A model generated the notes under the pieces. That model was not told the origin of the DNA and searched no databases. It was given only the letters and a program-made list of their open reading frames with translations. Shown one piece after another: positions 1-12,000 of a stretch of 64,000 bases of DNA. This DNA comes from Sebastes aleutianus. Taxonomy: Eukaryota > Chordata > Actinopteri > Perciformes > Sebastidae. The stretch lies in NCBI GenBank assembly GCA_916700875.1, contig CAKAKS010000031.1, forward strand, positions 19,747,380 through 19,811,379, read 5' to 3'. A program made the translations under genes and the position numbers. Within the stretch, counting starts at the first letter, position 1. Every line of letters begins with the position of its first letter.

Positions 1-254
1 TGCATGTGATTATCATAAAGTGGTCATGTCTGTAAAGGGGAGACTCGTGGGTACCCATAGAACCCATTTTCATTCACATATCTTGAGGTCAGAGGTCAAG
101 GGACCCCTTTGAAAATGACCATGCCAGTTTTTCCTTGCCAAAATTTAGTGTAAGTTTGGAGCGTTATTTAACCTCCTTCCCCATTGAAGAAATTAGTGCC
201 ATTAAAACTAATTTGCGTTAACGTGTTATTATCGCGTTAACTTTGACAGCCGTA
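1..254 (-). mobile_element. Family A hAT-like non-autonomous element, cut by window edge
   Basis: This is the reverse-oriented part of family A. It ends with gacagccgta, a one-base variant of the TAGGGCTGTCA terminus, preceded by cgcgttaacttt. It carries the family core, including cccatagaacccattttc and tcacatatcttgaggtcaga, which recurs at about 12600, 40850, 47570 and 62330. The other end lies beyond the window. No coding capacity is visible, so it is a short non-autonomous element. Assignment to hAT is inferred from the TAGGG-type ends. Confidence 0.75.
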
Positions 255-1235
255 ATAAAAATCAAATCAAATGTGCTCATTCAGTCAAGCGAGTGACACC
301 CTGACATGTCTTCATGGGCTGCTGCATGCCACCAATGCCTCTCTTTGACAACCTGTTAATGTTCGCCACGTAAAGTATGAGAGGCAGCAAGGTAAATAGG
401 AGCCGTGGGGAAGAGTAATCCCCTTTGTGAGTTCGAGAGCCGAGCAGAGCTCACAGATTAAAAAAAAACAGTATCTAATACCTACTGTGAGAAGGTCTTT
501 ACTCTCATGATGCAGCTTTGGACCAACAACTGCAACCTAATATTGGAGGAACTTGCCACAGCCGAACTGCAAGTGATTCTGAACTTTAAGTAATAGTACG
601 TCAAATGTTGTGTTTTCAGCTTGTTCTGCTGCCCCCAAGTGACCAAAAAGTCAAATGATGCAACTTTAAATTAGTAAGCTTTTAAATAGAAAAGTCTTGT
701 TGAATAGCAGGAATGATAGGACAAATGATTATAAACAACCCAGATTTGATTTGCACTTTAACCCCCAGATTTCACGAAAAACACCTGATGAAACTGCTTT
801 GTTTCTGGCAGTGATGTTTCAGAGGCATTACGCACAATATGTGGATTAACTTAGTGAGTCAAGGGGCTTCGTTTGTGATTTTATAGAGGAAGTGTAGACA
901 CATCAATGCTGCTGCAGTTCGGCTAAAAACTTGAGCACATGAATATCTCGTGTCTTCATGCATAAATGCATGTGTATGTCCTGGAGACTAAATATGTTCT
1001 AAATATATCCAATTGTGTGTGTCTTAGCTGTGTGTTGAACACGAGAACAATGAGATGGAGGCACAGAGCAGTGAGGCTGGCACGCAGGCATGTATGTGCT
1101 GATCACACGACTCCATGGTGCCCGCAGGGGCTGTGCTCAGGTTGGAGCAGTCAGTGTTGCTGGAGAGGAGGGAGAAGCCCTGTTTCCCAACAGTACTAGT
1201 TTTTTTGAGTGCTTAATCATTATTACTGTATTAGT
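255..1235. other. Intergenic stretch, no gene seen
   Basis: There is no long ORF, no recognisable protein motif and no RNA gene here. Composition is ordinary AT-leaning vertebrate intergenic DNA with an A-run near 460. The short frames at 966-1296 have no recognisable similarity. Confidence 0.5.
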
Positions 1236-1376
1236 TAGGGCTGTCAATCGATTAAAATATTTCATTGCGATTAATCGCATGATTGTTCATAGTTAATTGC
1301 GATTAAACGCAACATGGGAGTGGGCAAATATGCTTGCTTTATGCAAATATATGTATATATTATTTTTTTTTTTCAA
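1236..1376 (-). mobile_element. Family A terminal fragment
   Basis: It begins with an intact TAGGGCTGTCAATCGATT terminus. It then has the gattaatcgcatgatt subterminal region and jumps to the gggagtgggcaaatatgc internal segment. The rest of the element is missing, so this is a truncated copy. Confidence 0.75.
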
Positions 1377-3010
1377 TTACGCGTCTACATAAAAATGTCA
1401 TCAATAACACCTTTAAAAATTGTGACACACCTGTGATCTGATAGAAGCCCTCATTTATTGCTAAAGTGTGCAGGTGTTCTGGGAATGCCGCAAAACGCAT
1501 CCAGAAGTTAGATAAGAGCTTTCACTGTTTTTTCAAAACTGTCTGGCATAGCTGTGTTTTTACTGAGACCTTCAGCACATGCAAGTATGTGCCAAAAATC
1601 CTGTTGGTTTGGCTTGACTCCGGTGACTGTAGTGCCTGAGAAGATTGCACAGATAAGCCAGTCAAAACAGGGTTTGGCAACAGTCAAAAGAGGCAGCTGT
1701 AACTAAAATGTCAAAACAGGCAGGCAAGATTTGCATATTGGGAGCAGGTATGCAGGTGGGTGGGGAGGTCAGGTGATGATCAACTGGTTTCCTACTTTAA
1801 ACCTCAAAATTAAAGACATTTTAAAAGCATCAATTAAACAATTCCACACACGTTAAGGAGAGACATGTGGTAAACGTGGTTACTATACATGCTGCTTCAT
1901 ATAATCATTTATTATCACTCTAGGGATGCAACTTTTACCCATAAATGTATCATTATTGGTTGCATGTGCCGTGGCAATCCAGGAATTTAAACCTGTTCTT
2001 CCACCAAGTTGCTCTAATGCTTCTAAAACAACCCCTCAGTCACCGGGCCTCCACCTTTCATAAAGACGCCCACCAAGTCAAGCATGATTTTGACTCGGAC
2101 TCTCGGGAGTTTGGGGGTCAGAGGTAACGTTGACTGAACAGCTGGTGGGAGGTGTGGGGGTCACATGCCAAAATCACGCTTGGTATGTCCTGCCTCTGTG
2201 GATCAAACATGTAAAAACCAAAACCCCGACAAGCAGGATCGAGCGTGTTATTGTAGTGTGATTCCCATTAAGTAAGCTCCGGCAGTCACACGCACCGCTA
2301 ACCGCTCGGCATACAGCGGGATCGTGTTATAGTTTAGCATGAGCCTGAGCACGTTGGGCTCACTTTTAGCTTGAGCACGCTCAAACTCTGAACACCATGT
2401 CTCGTAGGGATTGAGTAAGAGCTCAGGATTTATTAATAAAATCATTTATGTGACATGAGAAAGTGGGATGAGTGACAGGTTGAAGAGGCAGCTGTGGAGT
2501 GCAGCTATAAATCATAAATCATTGCTGATTAGTTGAGATAATTTATTCACTGCTGACATTTCAATAATCTTTACCTCCATACTGCATCTTCGCATAAACA
2601 ACAATCTGATTGTTAGCCTGCTGAGCTGATTATGTGAAATATCTGACATTTAGCTTGAGGCTTAAACTGATAAGATCATGACAAGAAAGAGTTCACTAGC
2701 AGCGCTGCAGGATCATGTCCTCACATGCAACCTGCACGACACCGGCCAACACCATGCATGCATGTGGTCCTGCATATTAGTCTCTGGATGTGTTTATGAG
2801 CCTTTTTAAAAGTTAGGTGTATGCATCCATCACCATAATGTATGCAGTATAAATATAAGACCTGGGACAAACTTCAAATTAACATAATTAATTTACAGTT
2901 TGTTTAAAGGTGCACATGATGTTGGAGTGTGGTGCACAGTTTAGATGTCAGGTAAGTTGTCTAAAATGCTATCTCATTTCCAGGTTTTAGGACTCATTCC
3001 TGTAGCACTC
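1377..3010. other. Intergenic stretch, no gene seen
   Basis: There are no convincing ORFs, RNA genes or recognised repeats. Small open frames at 1945-2127 and 2248-2445 have no recognisable motif and no splice context. Confidence 0.5.
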
Positions 3011-3082
3011 TATTGTGAGTAAGTTAGCATGCCAATGTTATCATTTAGCTCAAAGCACTGCTGTACCTAAGTGTCACAGAGC
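3011..3082 (+). repeat. Interspersed repeat D fragment
   Basis: The stretch ttagcatgccaatgtt followed by tttagctcaaagcactgctgt matches the segment at about 23505-23610 (agcatgctgatgtttgct ... agcaccactgtgtctaagta). It looks like a shared dispersed repeat often seen in teleost DNA. It is short and non-coding. Confidence 0.5.
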
Positions 3083-3218
3083 CGAACCTTTTGTATCCCA
3101 GATTGTAAAATACCTAGACAATTAGTAGACTTCTATTGTTAATTGATTGCTTTCATCTTGGTAGGTATACTGAGCTGAACTGGGAACAACCAGCATTAGC
3201 CATCACGGCTGACTGTGG

Positions 3219-3360
3219 CCAACCCGTTCTCCCTCCAATATCTATTTTACCATGACAAACATACTTATTTTAACCCAAACCACAATCTTTTCCTAAACCT
3301 AACCAAGTAATTTTGTTGCCAAAACCTAACCAAGTAAACCTAAAAACTACGTAAACCTAC
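3219..3360 (+). repeat. Family G-like fragment with cctaaacctaac units
   Basis: It starts with ccaacccgttctc, like the G end at 45108. It contains repeated cctaaacctaaccaagta / ttttgttgcc units like those at 24690, 31930 and 45460. The remainder of the element is not recognisable. Confidence 0.5.
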
Positions 3361-5028
3361 ATTGGAAGTTTATTTTGAAAAGACACTGTATGCATGTACA
3401 GTACATGTTCAGTGGAAACTGTGCGCTTCCTATGAACATGGAAGTATGTTTTGAAAAGATACTGTAGATATAACGAGCGGAAATTGACACGGCATCCTGG
3501 ACACATCCACAACTGACTCTAGAGGGGTACCTAGTGCGTCATAGTTTGAAGCAAAGTGCCACTGACCCAACGTTTGTATTTGAAAAGTTGGCAGTGAGAA
3601 AGTGTTGGACTGCCGGAGTCAACTGTCCCCCAATTCACAGCCTGAAATGTCAGCTATAATCTCAATATGATAAAACAAAATAGATTCATAACGGCGGGAA
3701 ATCTGAATAATAGTAGTGGTTGTTGGTGAAAAAACAATTGAAACTGAAATATGCATTACCAATTTGAAAATAACCCTTACCCTCAGAGAACAGCCTGGAG
3801 TAACCTCCTGCTGGGGACATGTGTCTTGTGCTTCTCATTAGGTGGTGTAGGTGGTGCTCCCTTGCACCGAGTTCCCCGTCAGCACCAATAAAAGGCTGTG
3901 ATGGGAGCCAGGGCCTCGCTGACAGCTCACACGGCCTCTCTTCTCACTGCAGGAGGAGGATGGATTTGACTTGATGATGAAACTGTGGAAGTATTGCTGG
4001 TATGTGGCAGCAGTATCATTTGGCATAACAATGCACTTTGTTCTGTTTGTCATTAACTGTAACCCAAACCCTCACCTATCATAAATTCAGTGCTCCGTTT
4101 AGGACAATTCTTCCCAAAGAAAAGCTTAGGGAAGCGGCTGTGTGCTGGACTTTATCTGAGTCTACTACGTCAGGCTTACGGAGGGGCCAGAGAATTCGAC
4201 TGTACTGAACTTTTAAATCCAAGTAGACACATACAAGCTAGTGGTTTTCACACAAAATATGTGTATTGTTGGAAAAATCACCTGTATTAACATCAACAAG
4301 AATCTAACGTACGCTGTTGGACGTTTAAGCTGACATGCACCTCTTCATTAATGTAACTACATGTCAGCGCTATGACGGCTACAGAAATACCACATGGAGA
4401 CCGCAAGAATTATGATTGATTGCCTGTGTTTTCTTCTACAAGTTTCCAACGCCGGTAGAGATTGTTGAGAGTGAAGACAACATTAAAAAAAGTAATTAGG
4501 GGCAAAAGACACTCATACTACTACTACTCATCTCTTTAGCCCAATTGTCTCAGTCCACAGTCTAAAAGTCCAAATGTATTGATAAAACACAGATGTAATC
4601 ATTTACAAAATTCACAACATATTTTTATCTAACAAAATATTCTGCTTCAATCCATTGTTGGCGTTTAGCCTTTCAAAAACAACATTTTCACTGCGGCCAA
4701 AACACTGTTCTCCCACTTGTTGCAGACAAAGCCGCACAGACATTCGAGCGTCACTTGAAAACCTCAACAACGGAGCTGTGTATTCCAATATTAATGCAGC
4801 TCATTCAGACAGTGACAAGCTGTTGTTTCAGCACCACGGACAGCTCTGTTCGTCGCCGCACACGACATGTTGAAACAGCTGTTTCTCCGCAAATATGTAG
4901 CGCTCTAATATTGCTAAATATCAGAGCCCTATCATATATGATCACCAAGCAAGCAAAAATGGCGTACAACACAAATAACACAATCAGTATTCCAGTCAAC
5001 CTGCTGGTTAAAAAAACATAATTAAAAC
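3361..5028. other. Intergenic stretch, no gene seen
   Basis: I see no gene. The short frames around 4655-5062 on both strands overlap one another and end in family A sequence. None shows a domain. Confidence 0.45.
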
Positions 5029-5157
5029 AAGCATATTTGCCAAATCTCCCTTTAAGGTACATTTTGAACAGATAAAAAATGTGCGATTCATTTGAGATTC
5101 ATCGCAATTAACTATGGACAATCATGCGTTTAATATCTTAATCGATTGACAGCCCTA
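5029..5157 (+). mobile_element. Family A terminal fragment
   Basis: It carries aagcatatttgcc, aaatctccctttaaggtaca, and the terminal region ending ttaatcgattgacagcccta. This is the same terminus as at 1236 but in the opposite orientation. The flanking bases of the two do not match as a target duplication, so they are treated as separate fragments. Confidence 0.75.
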
Positions 5158-5389
5158 ATGAAAATATATATTAAATCATAAAAAAATATAATTCTGTGAT
5201 TCTGACAATCTCTAGGCCAGCAGAGAAGGCCTTGCTGACCCTGATGACCCACCTTTGCTCAAAACATAGATTTTCAAAAGAACTATTCCTTCAACTATTT
5301 AACCATTTATCTGACTATCCAAAAAATCCAGGTCTAAATCTCCCACCCTCCTGTATTTAAATAGTAAAAAAGGCAACAAAGAGACAACA

Positions 5390-6120
5390 GATGGAAGCAG
5401 AAATGGTTTTCTCATTTAGTCCAATCAATGACTGTTTCCGCTTGTGTCCCGGAGTGCACACACACCTGCCATGAGACTTGCCCACCCAGCAGAGCGAGGG
5501 GGTGATTATCATTAGTTACTATCAGAGGAGCACGCTGTCATTTCTCTTTTTCAGAGCCAGACTTCCTCGGGCCTCTCTAGAGTTCCTGATATAGGCGTAG
5601 TAGTTAATGAGGGAAATACCCAAAGTTAAACCGAGCATGGGAGCCTGAGAGGGGAGAGAGGGGGTGGGAGGACCGGAGGGAGTGGAACGTGAGAGAAAAA
5701 GTAGCAGGAGAAAGGAGAGAGAGAGAGAGAGATGACGAGAGGAGGGCAGAGTTGTGAGTCTTCCTGGAGGACGGAGGGGTGTCTTTGCTGTTGCTGTGTG
5801 TGTCTCTGGCATGATGATTTGGGACAGAAAATAAAAATCACATTGCCAGGGATTACTACACGGCTATGGTGTCGGCTACTGCTGCTTCTGGAACCGGAGG
5901 ACGCCTGCTTTTTTTTTATACAAGGAGAATGTCACACTTTCTTCTGCCTGCTCTTTTTTTTTTTTTTCACACATTTTACTAAGAGAGGAGTTCTTCAAGC
6001 TGCCAGTCTGTGGATCACTCTGAAAGAACAACACTTTTGAGGCAAGATCAGTGGATTAGTGTGTCGTGTGTATCTGCTGTTTCTGATCAGGTGCAGAGCT
6101 TAGTCGACTGCTGAACAGGG
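5390..6120 (+). other. GA/CT-rich stretch, no supported gene
   Basis: It contains purine-rich runs including a short (GA)n near 5717 and T-runs near 5910 and 5960. A possible splice donor (ctgatcag|gtgcag) lies near 6090. It could be an untranslated first exon, but no coding frame is convincing and there is no partner exon, so no gene is called. Confidence 0.25.
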
Positions 6121-6323
6121 AGTCTTAGCAATTTGTTCACAGTGGCTAAGTTTTTCACTTGTGCAGAGATAATAGGGATGTATGACAACAACAAAAGGTT
6201 TGGGAATCCCGGCGATAGAGTTTATCTTCAAGCACCAAAACAAGGCAAATGGATCTGTGCAACACATTTGTGTTCTCACAATGATAAACTTTGGATAAAC
6301 TTTGGGATTTTCATCAAAAATGA

Positions 6324-6560
6324 CTATGGAGGATGGAACCTGCCAAAATCAAAATCAAAATAAATAAATAAAATTGTGCATTAAATTAAATAAGATTAAT
6401 ATTTATACATGTAGGCATTACTTAATTGATAAAATGTGACATAAATGATATTTCTGTTTTAATTTGCTTCTTTATTTATCTTTGTATTAATTTCCCTATC
6501 CATTTACTCTTCTATTTAATTTCCCCTTTTATTTTTTTATTTATGCATTTTCATTGACTT
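6324..6560 (+). repeat. AT-rich interspersed repeat I, copy 1
   Basis: It opens with atggaggatggaacctgcc and continues with aaataaataaa. It contains ttgataaaatgtgacataaa and gatatttctgttttaatttg, then a TTTATTTA-rich end with tttccccttttatttt. The same order of landmarks recurs at 22961-23240, so this is a dispersed element. Confidence 0.6.
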
Positions 6561-7477
6561 TAAATTTATGCATTTATTTTTTTTTTATTTTAAATCTATT
6601 TATAAATTATTAAATTGTATTTATTTATTTCTGCATGCTTCCCCCCACTATTACACTATTCCCTCCACTATCCTCTGTCTGCCTCTATCGTCCACATGCA
6701 GCGTTCATTTTCTTGTAGGAGAGAATTTGCACCTGCAGATTTATCAGATGTTTATCAGAGGTTTTGTAACTTCTCTCCCTTTGTTGTGCAGAATGACTGA
6801 CATTTTGCAATGCTGCCAGTTGAACTCTTCCCTGAGAAATTGAATTAAGTAAGGATTAGAAGATTTTATTTAATTGTGTTTACTTTTCCTTAGGACTGAT
6901 TTTAACAGATAAGATAATGTCGTAATATAAAATAAAGTTCATTAGAAATATAAAGACTGTTTGATGTTGAGTTGCCTGCGAGTAATTACAATAAATGACA
7001 TGTTTTGCATGATAATGAAATTCTTGCCATGGCTTGTTTAACGTGCAGGATTTGACACTTCTCTCATCGGCTTTGAATGGCTTTGAACCAGAGGGCCACA
7101 TGTGGAGGCTCTTGACCGCGACATTACTCCGAGGAAACATCTGGACTCCCTCTTGTGCCTTCTGAGCTGACAGCAGTTCGATCAAACACACTGGCTCAGT
7201 TCAGCAGGAACAGGAGTCTAGTCAACACACAGCATTGTGTCATGTATACCAAGCGAATGATCTGTGGTGACACCTCGGGGAGGAAAAGTACCGTGAACAT
7301 GTGGCGGGACGCTGGAAGTCCGTCAGAGTTGGGGGTGCTGAGAGGAAGTCAGCCTATAAAATTACGTCATAAATGCTGGGCGACATTCATGTTTTTTTTA
7401 ATGCCTGGGATCATTTATATCTAATAGTTATTAACAACATTTTACAGTAATTCTCAGGTTTCCCCCCTGGGTTTTTA
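6561..7477. other. Intergenic stretch, no gene seen
   Basis: The left part is T-rich and the rest has ordinary composition. The open frames at 6568-6843, 6880-7191 and 7155-7424 lack recognisable motifs. Confidence 0.45.
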
Positions 7478-7706
7478 GAAGGATTCACGAGCAGTGATTG
7501 ACAGCTGCTGTAGAGATTGCTCGGCTCTGATTGTTTTTTCCTTTGGGCGCCGGTAGAATCTTATAAATGCCATTAGGAGCACAAGGAGGAGGTAGAATAA
7601 CATGATTTTTTTCACAGATTATTTGTCTCATGCACTACTGTCAGAATAGTGACAGTTTTATAAATATAACTTTTAATCATATTTGCTCAAAGTTACTGAC
7701 TGCAGC
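7478..7706 (+). repeat. Interspersed repeat E, copy 1
   Basis: It shares gtgattgacagctgct, ggctctgattg, atgccattaggagcac, ctcatgcactactgtcag and the tail actg-cagctttaa with 48025-48275. It directly abuts the TTAA-bounded element C that follows. Confidence 0.6.
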
Positions 7707-8214
7707 TTTAAAGGTCCAATATTGTAAAAAGTGAAAATTTGTATGTCTTTTATATTATAAAGCAGGTTTAAGTGCTTTATAAATACTGTTAAACTATCAA
7801 AACGCTCAATATACAGAGAAATATACACAGCCCATATTCAGAAATTGTGCGTTTGAAACAAACCGTTTGGATTCTGTCCATTAGTGATGTCACAAAATAC
7901 AATATTTAGACCATTACACAGTTTTAAACATAAACATTCTAAATTTGTCCCAGTTTATATCCTGTTGCAGTGTATGTTAATGACAGGAAGTAAACATGGA
8001 CCCAAGCTGTTGCCTAGCAACGCAATTCCGTTGCAATTCCGTTGAAATGCACTAAAACGGAGCGTTTCAGACAGAGGGTGAATACAGGTATATTCAGGCA
8101 GACGTATGAGGAAAATAAAGTTTTTTTCTTAACATTACAGCATGTAAACATGTTCTAGTAGAAACATAAAATACAAGTATGAACTTGAAAATGAGCATGA
8201 TATGGGACCTTTAA
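7707..8214 (+). mobile_element. TTAA-bounded non-autonomous element C
   Basis: The left end reads TTAAAGGTCCaatatt and the right end atatgGGACCTTTAA. These are short inverted termini, each at a TTAA. The interior has gcgtttcagacagag and agcatgtaaacatgttcta, which recur at 41134-41287. There is no coding capacity. The TTAA boundary suggests a piggyBac-type target duplication, which is inferred. Confidence 0.65.
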
Positions 8215-8645
8215 TGGCAATGGAGCCCAGTTTGGTGGCTGGTACTGCTGCCAGGTTGCCTCTGAAGGAGCCCATTAGAGTGCAGACTATACTGAAAAAG
8301 ACGACTTCCTGTATTAAAAGTCTGTATTATCTGTTATTTGTTTGTTCTTTGTATGTTATTGTGCAGTCCAAACATTTAATATGTCAGTTACTGTACTTAC
8401 ATTGAGTGAAGGGCGAGATGTGTAGGTCTTTGAGAGGTAACTACTTGTGAGCCTACAATGGTAGGACAATGATGGGGATAAATCATCTTCCATACATGAG
8501 AGTTCACAATTTTACTCCTATCCTATATATTTATACTTTTTCCTATATTCCAAACAAGTCTGCCGTTCAACCTGAAGCCCCTTGACACATTTCTGGGTCT
8601 ATTAAATTCAGTTTAATTGTAATACACGTGAGAATGGGGGAGGAA
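8215..8645. other. Upstream intergenic stretch, no gene seen
   Basis: Unremarkable sequence between element C and the repeat upstream of the zinc-finger gene. No coding or RNA feature was recognised. Confidence 0.45.
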
Positions 8646-8820
8646 GGTGCATTTCAACTAAACTAAGCATCTTTTTGATATGTAACGGCACTAAAAACTA
8701 CACTTCCCATCAGCCAGCGCGAATCACATAATTGATCTATAAGTTAATTGATTCAGTGTGCTGAACACAATCAAGTTATTTGTTATAAAAACAAACAAAC
8801 TTTTTCAGCCCTAGACCTAA
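8646..8820 (+). repeat. Direct repeat flanking zinc-finger exon 1, copy 1
   Basis: Shared landmarks with 9363-9593 are ggtgcatt-caacta, ggcactaaaaact, cttcccatcagcca, gcgaatca, gttaattgattcagtgtg, ctgaacaca, caagttat and aaactttttcagcc. The second copy lies about 717 bp downstream in intron 1, with exon 1 between them. Confidence 0.7.
8697..8709 (+). promoter_or_regulatory. ACTACAnnTCCCA-type promoter motif
   Basis: The sequence ACTACACTTCCCA matches the ACTACAnnTCCCA consensus linked to ZNF143/STAF sites in vertebrate promoters. It lies about 390 bp upstream of the start codon. A variant (ACTGCATTTCCCA) lies at 9432-9444 in intron 1. A GGCGGAAGT ETS-like site is at about 8972-8980. Function is inferred from the motif only. 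Confidence 0.4.
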
Positions 8821-9090
8821 TTAATCCCAAAAATATTCCCTTACTGCCTTTTAATTTATCAGAGCTCGACTGGTTATTATTTTTTTCAAAACAATTGAGG
8901 AGAAATTATAACAAAAAATATATAATGACACAAATGTTGTAATGATGCTGTAGTGCGTCATTTCCTCTAGGGGCGGAAGTCTTTCTAGTCTGCCCTAAAT
9001 TATCACACAAAGAAGAAGAAACCCGGAACAACAACAACTAAACCGTTTGACAACTTGCTCAGCAACTAAAGCATCAAGTTACTCAGCAAC

Positions 9091-12000
9091 ATGTTGAGAC
9101 TGGAGACTTTTGAGAGTCAGATATCTGCTCTGATGGAGACGGTGGTGGAAGCGGCGGTGACGGAGCTCAGCAGACTTCTGGAGGAGTCGTTAATAAGCTC
9201 TGTTAATAATATGAATAGTATCTCTGCTGCTCCTGTAACGTTACCTGCTGCTGTGAAGAGCGAAGAGGAGGAGAGCCAAGTGACTCCACCGGAGGAGATA
9301 CACCAGCTTTATAAAGCTATAACGGTAACACATGCACACACACACTGGTATCAAACGTTACAGGTGCATTCAACTAAGCTAAGTATTAGAAAAAGCGTTT
9401 CCCATGTTTTTTATATGTAATGGCACTAAAAACTGCATTTCCCATCAGCCACCGCGAATCAAAATGATACAGAATCTAAAAGTTAATTGATTCAGTGTGC
9501 TGAACACATTCAAGTTATGTTCTTATTATTTATTTATTATTATTATTATATATGTTATAAAAACAAACTTTTTCAGCCCCAGACCTAAAATTTGTGTTTT
9601 TTTTGTACTTCTGTCATGTATGTGGCTCTGAAAATCTCTCATTAGCTTCAAATAAATCAAACTATTTTTGGTGTAGCTGAAAGCAACTACAGCGTCATAA
9701 ACAATTAACAACTTAGGTGAACGTTATAAATAAAGTGCAATAAATAAAAAACAAAGTAACATTTATTCAGCCTTTTACTCAAAACTATTTCATTCAAGGT
9801 TGTATTGATAAAATTGTTATGTAGACAAATCATTTTCAAAAAAATAATTCACCCACAGAGCTTTTAGAAAGGTGCTGAATAAAAGTATGGCTTTTCCTAA
9901 AAAAAAAAATAAAAAAATGTTGACAGGTCCAAAATTAAAAAATAATCAAATAATTTTTTAAAAATTGTGAAACATTACTATAAAATATTCTCAGACCCAA
10001 GGTAATGTCTTCACTTCTTTTGTCCAACCATTGGTCAAAAATTGTTAGATATTTTTCTTAACAATGACGTACAGTCAAGAGAAGCAGCACATCCTCTCAT
10101 TCGACAGCTGGAAACCCTAACCCCTAAATATCTATTATTTGTATGTTATAGTTGTGCAGATACATTTTACGTTACTCAGCAATTGACTAATTATTTAAGC
10201 ATCATGTACTGTATAACTAACCACTCTCATTGCTCTTCATGCTTTCTTACCCGCGACTTCATAGAACCAGTTTGCATCCCTCATGGAAGCATGGACCAAA
10301 GGTGCAGTAGAGAAAATACTGATGATGTTGAAAGTGTCCATGTGTGAAGCTGAGGGTGGTCCTGCTGCAGAGCAGAGGCCTGGGCTGAGTGACGAAACCA
10401 AACAGACGAGCGTGAAGCTGAAAGCAGGGCGAGTGGCCGGGCCCAAAAAGCGTAAGTCTGTTAACGGCTTGAGTGATGGAGAGGCTTTTAATGTTTCCAT
10501 TTTTATATATTAAACAAAGTTTTATGTTGTTGTTGTTAAATTACAGAATCAGCATCCAGAAGCTCTCGTCAGAAAAGAAAGAAAATCGAAGGAGGACTCG
10601 ATTCGGCAAAAACAAAGAAGAATGACCACTTGTATTACCGAGGTATCGGCACCAGCTTCACTTTTAGTCAGACTTTGAATTCAATTATATTGAAAATAAG
10701 TATGTATTGTTACTGCGTGTTTTGATTTCAACCTTTTGTCCTGCTGCACTATAAGAACTGTTAATACTGCACAGTATAACAGTCATTATAGTTCAGTCAT
10801 TATATATTCTGTAAAATAGTTTTACTTGTAGCTGTCTACTTCCCACTTATTTCAAGTCCCCTCATGGAGCTTTTTTTGTTTCAGCTGATGGAGCTACACA
10901 AGAGAGTTACCCTGGGCACCCATCTGAACCTGAAGCCACCTCAGAGCCGGCCTCCGATGTAAGCGAGGAAGATGTCGTCCAGGAGGATACAGACACTCCA
11001 ACTACTGCATTCAAAGTGAAAACGAAGAAGACCACGGGTCCGTTGAAGTGTCCTACTTGTGACAAATCATTTGCTCTGAAGTGTTTGCTGGACAGACACT
11101 GCCTGACTCACTCCAAACCTCACCTTTGCTCCGAGTGTGGGAAACGTTTCGCCGGACAACGGGGGCTCATCGCACATTCAAGACGTCACACCGGAGAGAA
11201 GCCTTACAAATGCTCCGAGTGTGGGACAGAGTTCGCTTACAAGTATACCTTTGGCAGGCACATGCGTCGGCACGGCCTGAAGAAACCGAGCACCCGCACG
11301 TGCGCGCTGTGCGAGAATCAGTTCGCCGGGGTGTTGGCGCTTCAGCGGCACAGGTGTTGCGCCCTGAAAAAGACGTTTGTCTGCTCGCTTTGCCCGGAGA
11401 CCTTCGAGTGCAGACAGAGTTTGGCCGATCACGAGAATCTACACTCAGGAGACAGAGATTTTGTCTGCGAAATATGCGGCGAGAGTTTCCTCTCGTCCTC
11501 GTCCTTGGCCACTCACCGGGTGACCCACGCGCAAAAGGAAAACTGCTGCGACGTGCTCGGCCTCGGATGCAGCGACTTGAGCGTCCTCAAATGTCACCTG
11601 AGCAAACACACCGGAGAAAAACTTTTCCCCTGCGAGGTTTGCGGTAAAGGCTGCAGTCACCAGAGCGCTCTGAAGCACCACATGCTGACCCACACGGGAG
11701 AGAAGCCGTACGTCTGCGAGACCTGCGGCAAGCGCTGCGGCCACGCCAGCGCACTCCAGAACCACATGAGGATCCACACTGGGAAGAAGCCGGGACAGCC
11801 GGTCTGCGACGTGTGCGGCAAGAAATTCCGCCGCACGGTCAACCTCAAGTATCACATGAGCGTCCACACGGGGGAGAAGCCTTACGCCTGCGAACAGTGC
11901 GACAAAAAGTTCAGCAACCCCAGCAATCTCAAGCTACACACGGCGATTCACTCGGGGGAGAAAATGTACGGCTGCAACATCTGCGGCAGGAGGTTCACTC

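Noticed and set aside
1236..5157. A single 3.9-kb autonomous transposon bounded by the two inverted family A ends
   Set aside because: The flanks do not form a target duplication, both fragments carry the same terminus, and no transposase frame lies between them.
6133..6363. 76-residue frame next to an AT-rich repeat
   Set aside because: It begins with TTG, shows no domain, and its last residues are encoded by repeat I.
9091..9420. A 109-residue stand-alone protein starting at 9091
   Set aside because: The frame runs through a GT splice donor at 9325 into a direct repeat. Splicing to 10271 gives a consistent longer protein.
10283..10513. A separate small gene starting inside exon 2
   Set aside because: It is the exon 2 frame read through the intron 2 donor at 10452. 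The reading frame continues correctly only after splicing to 10547.
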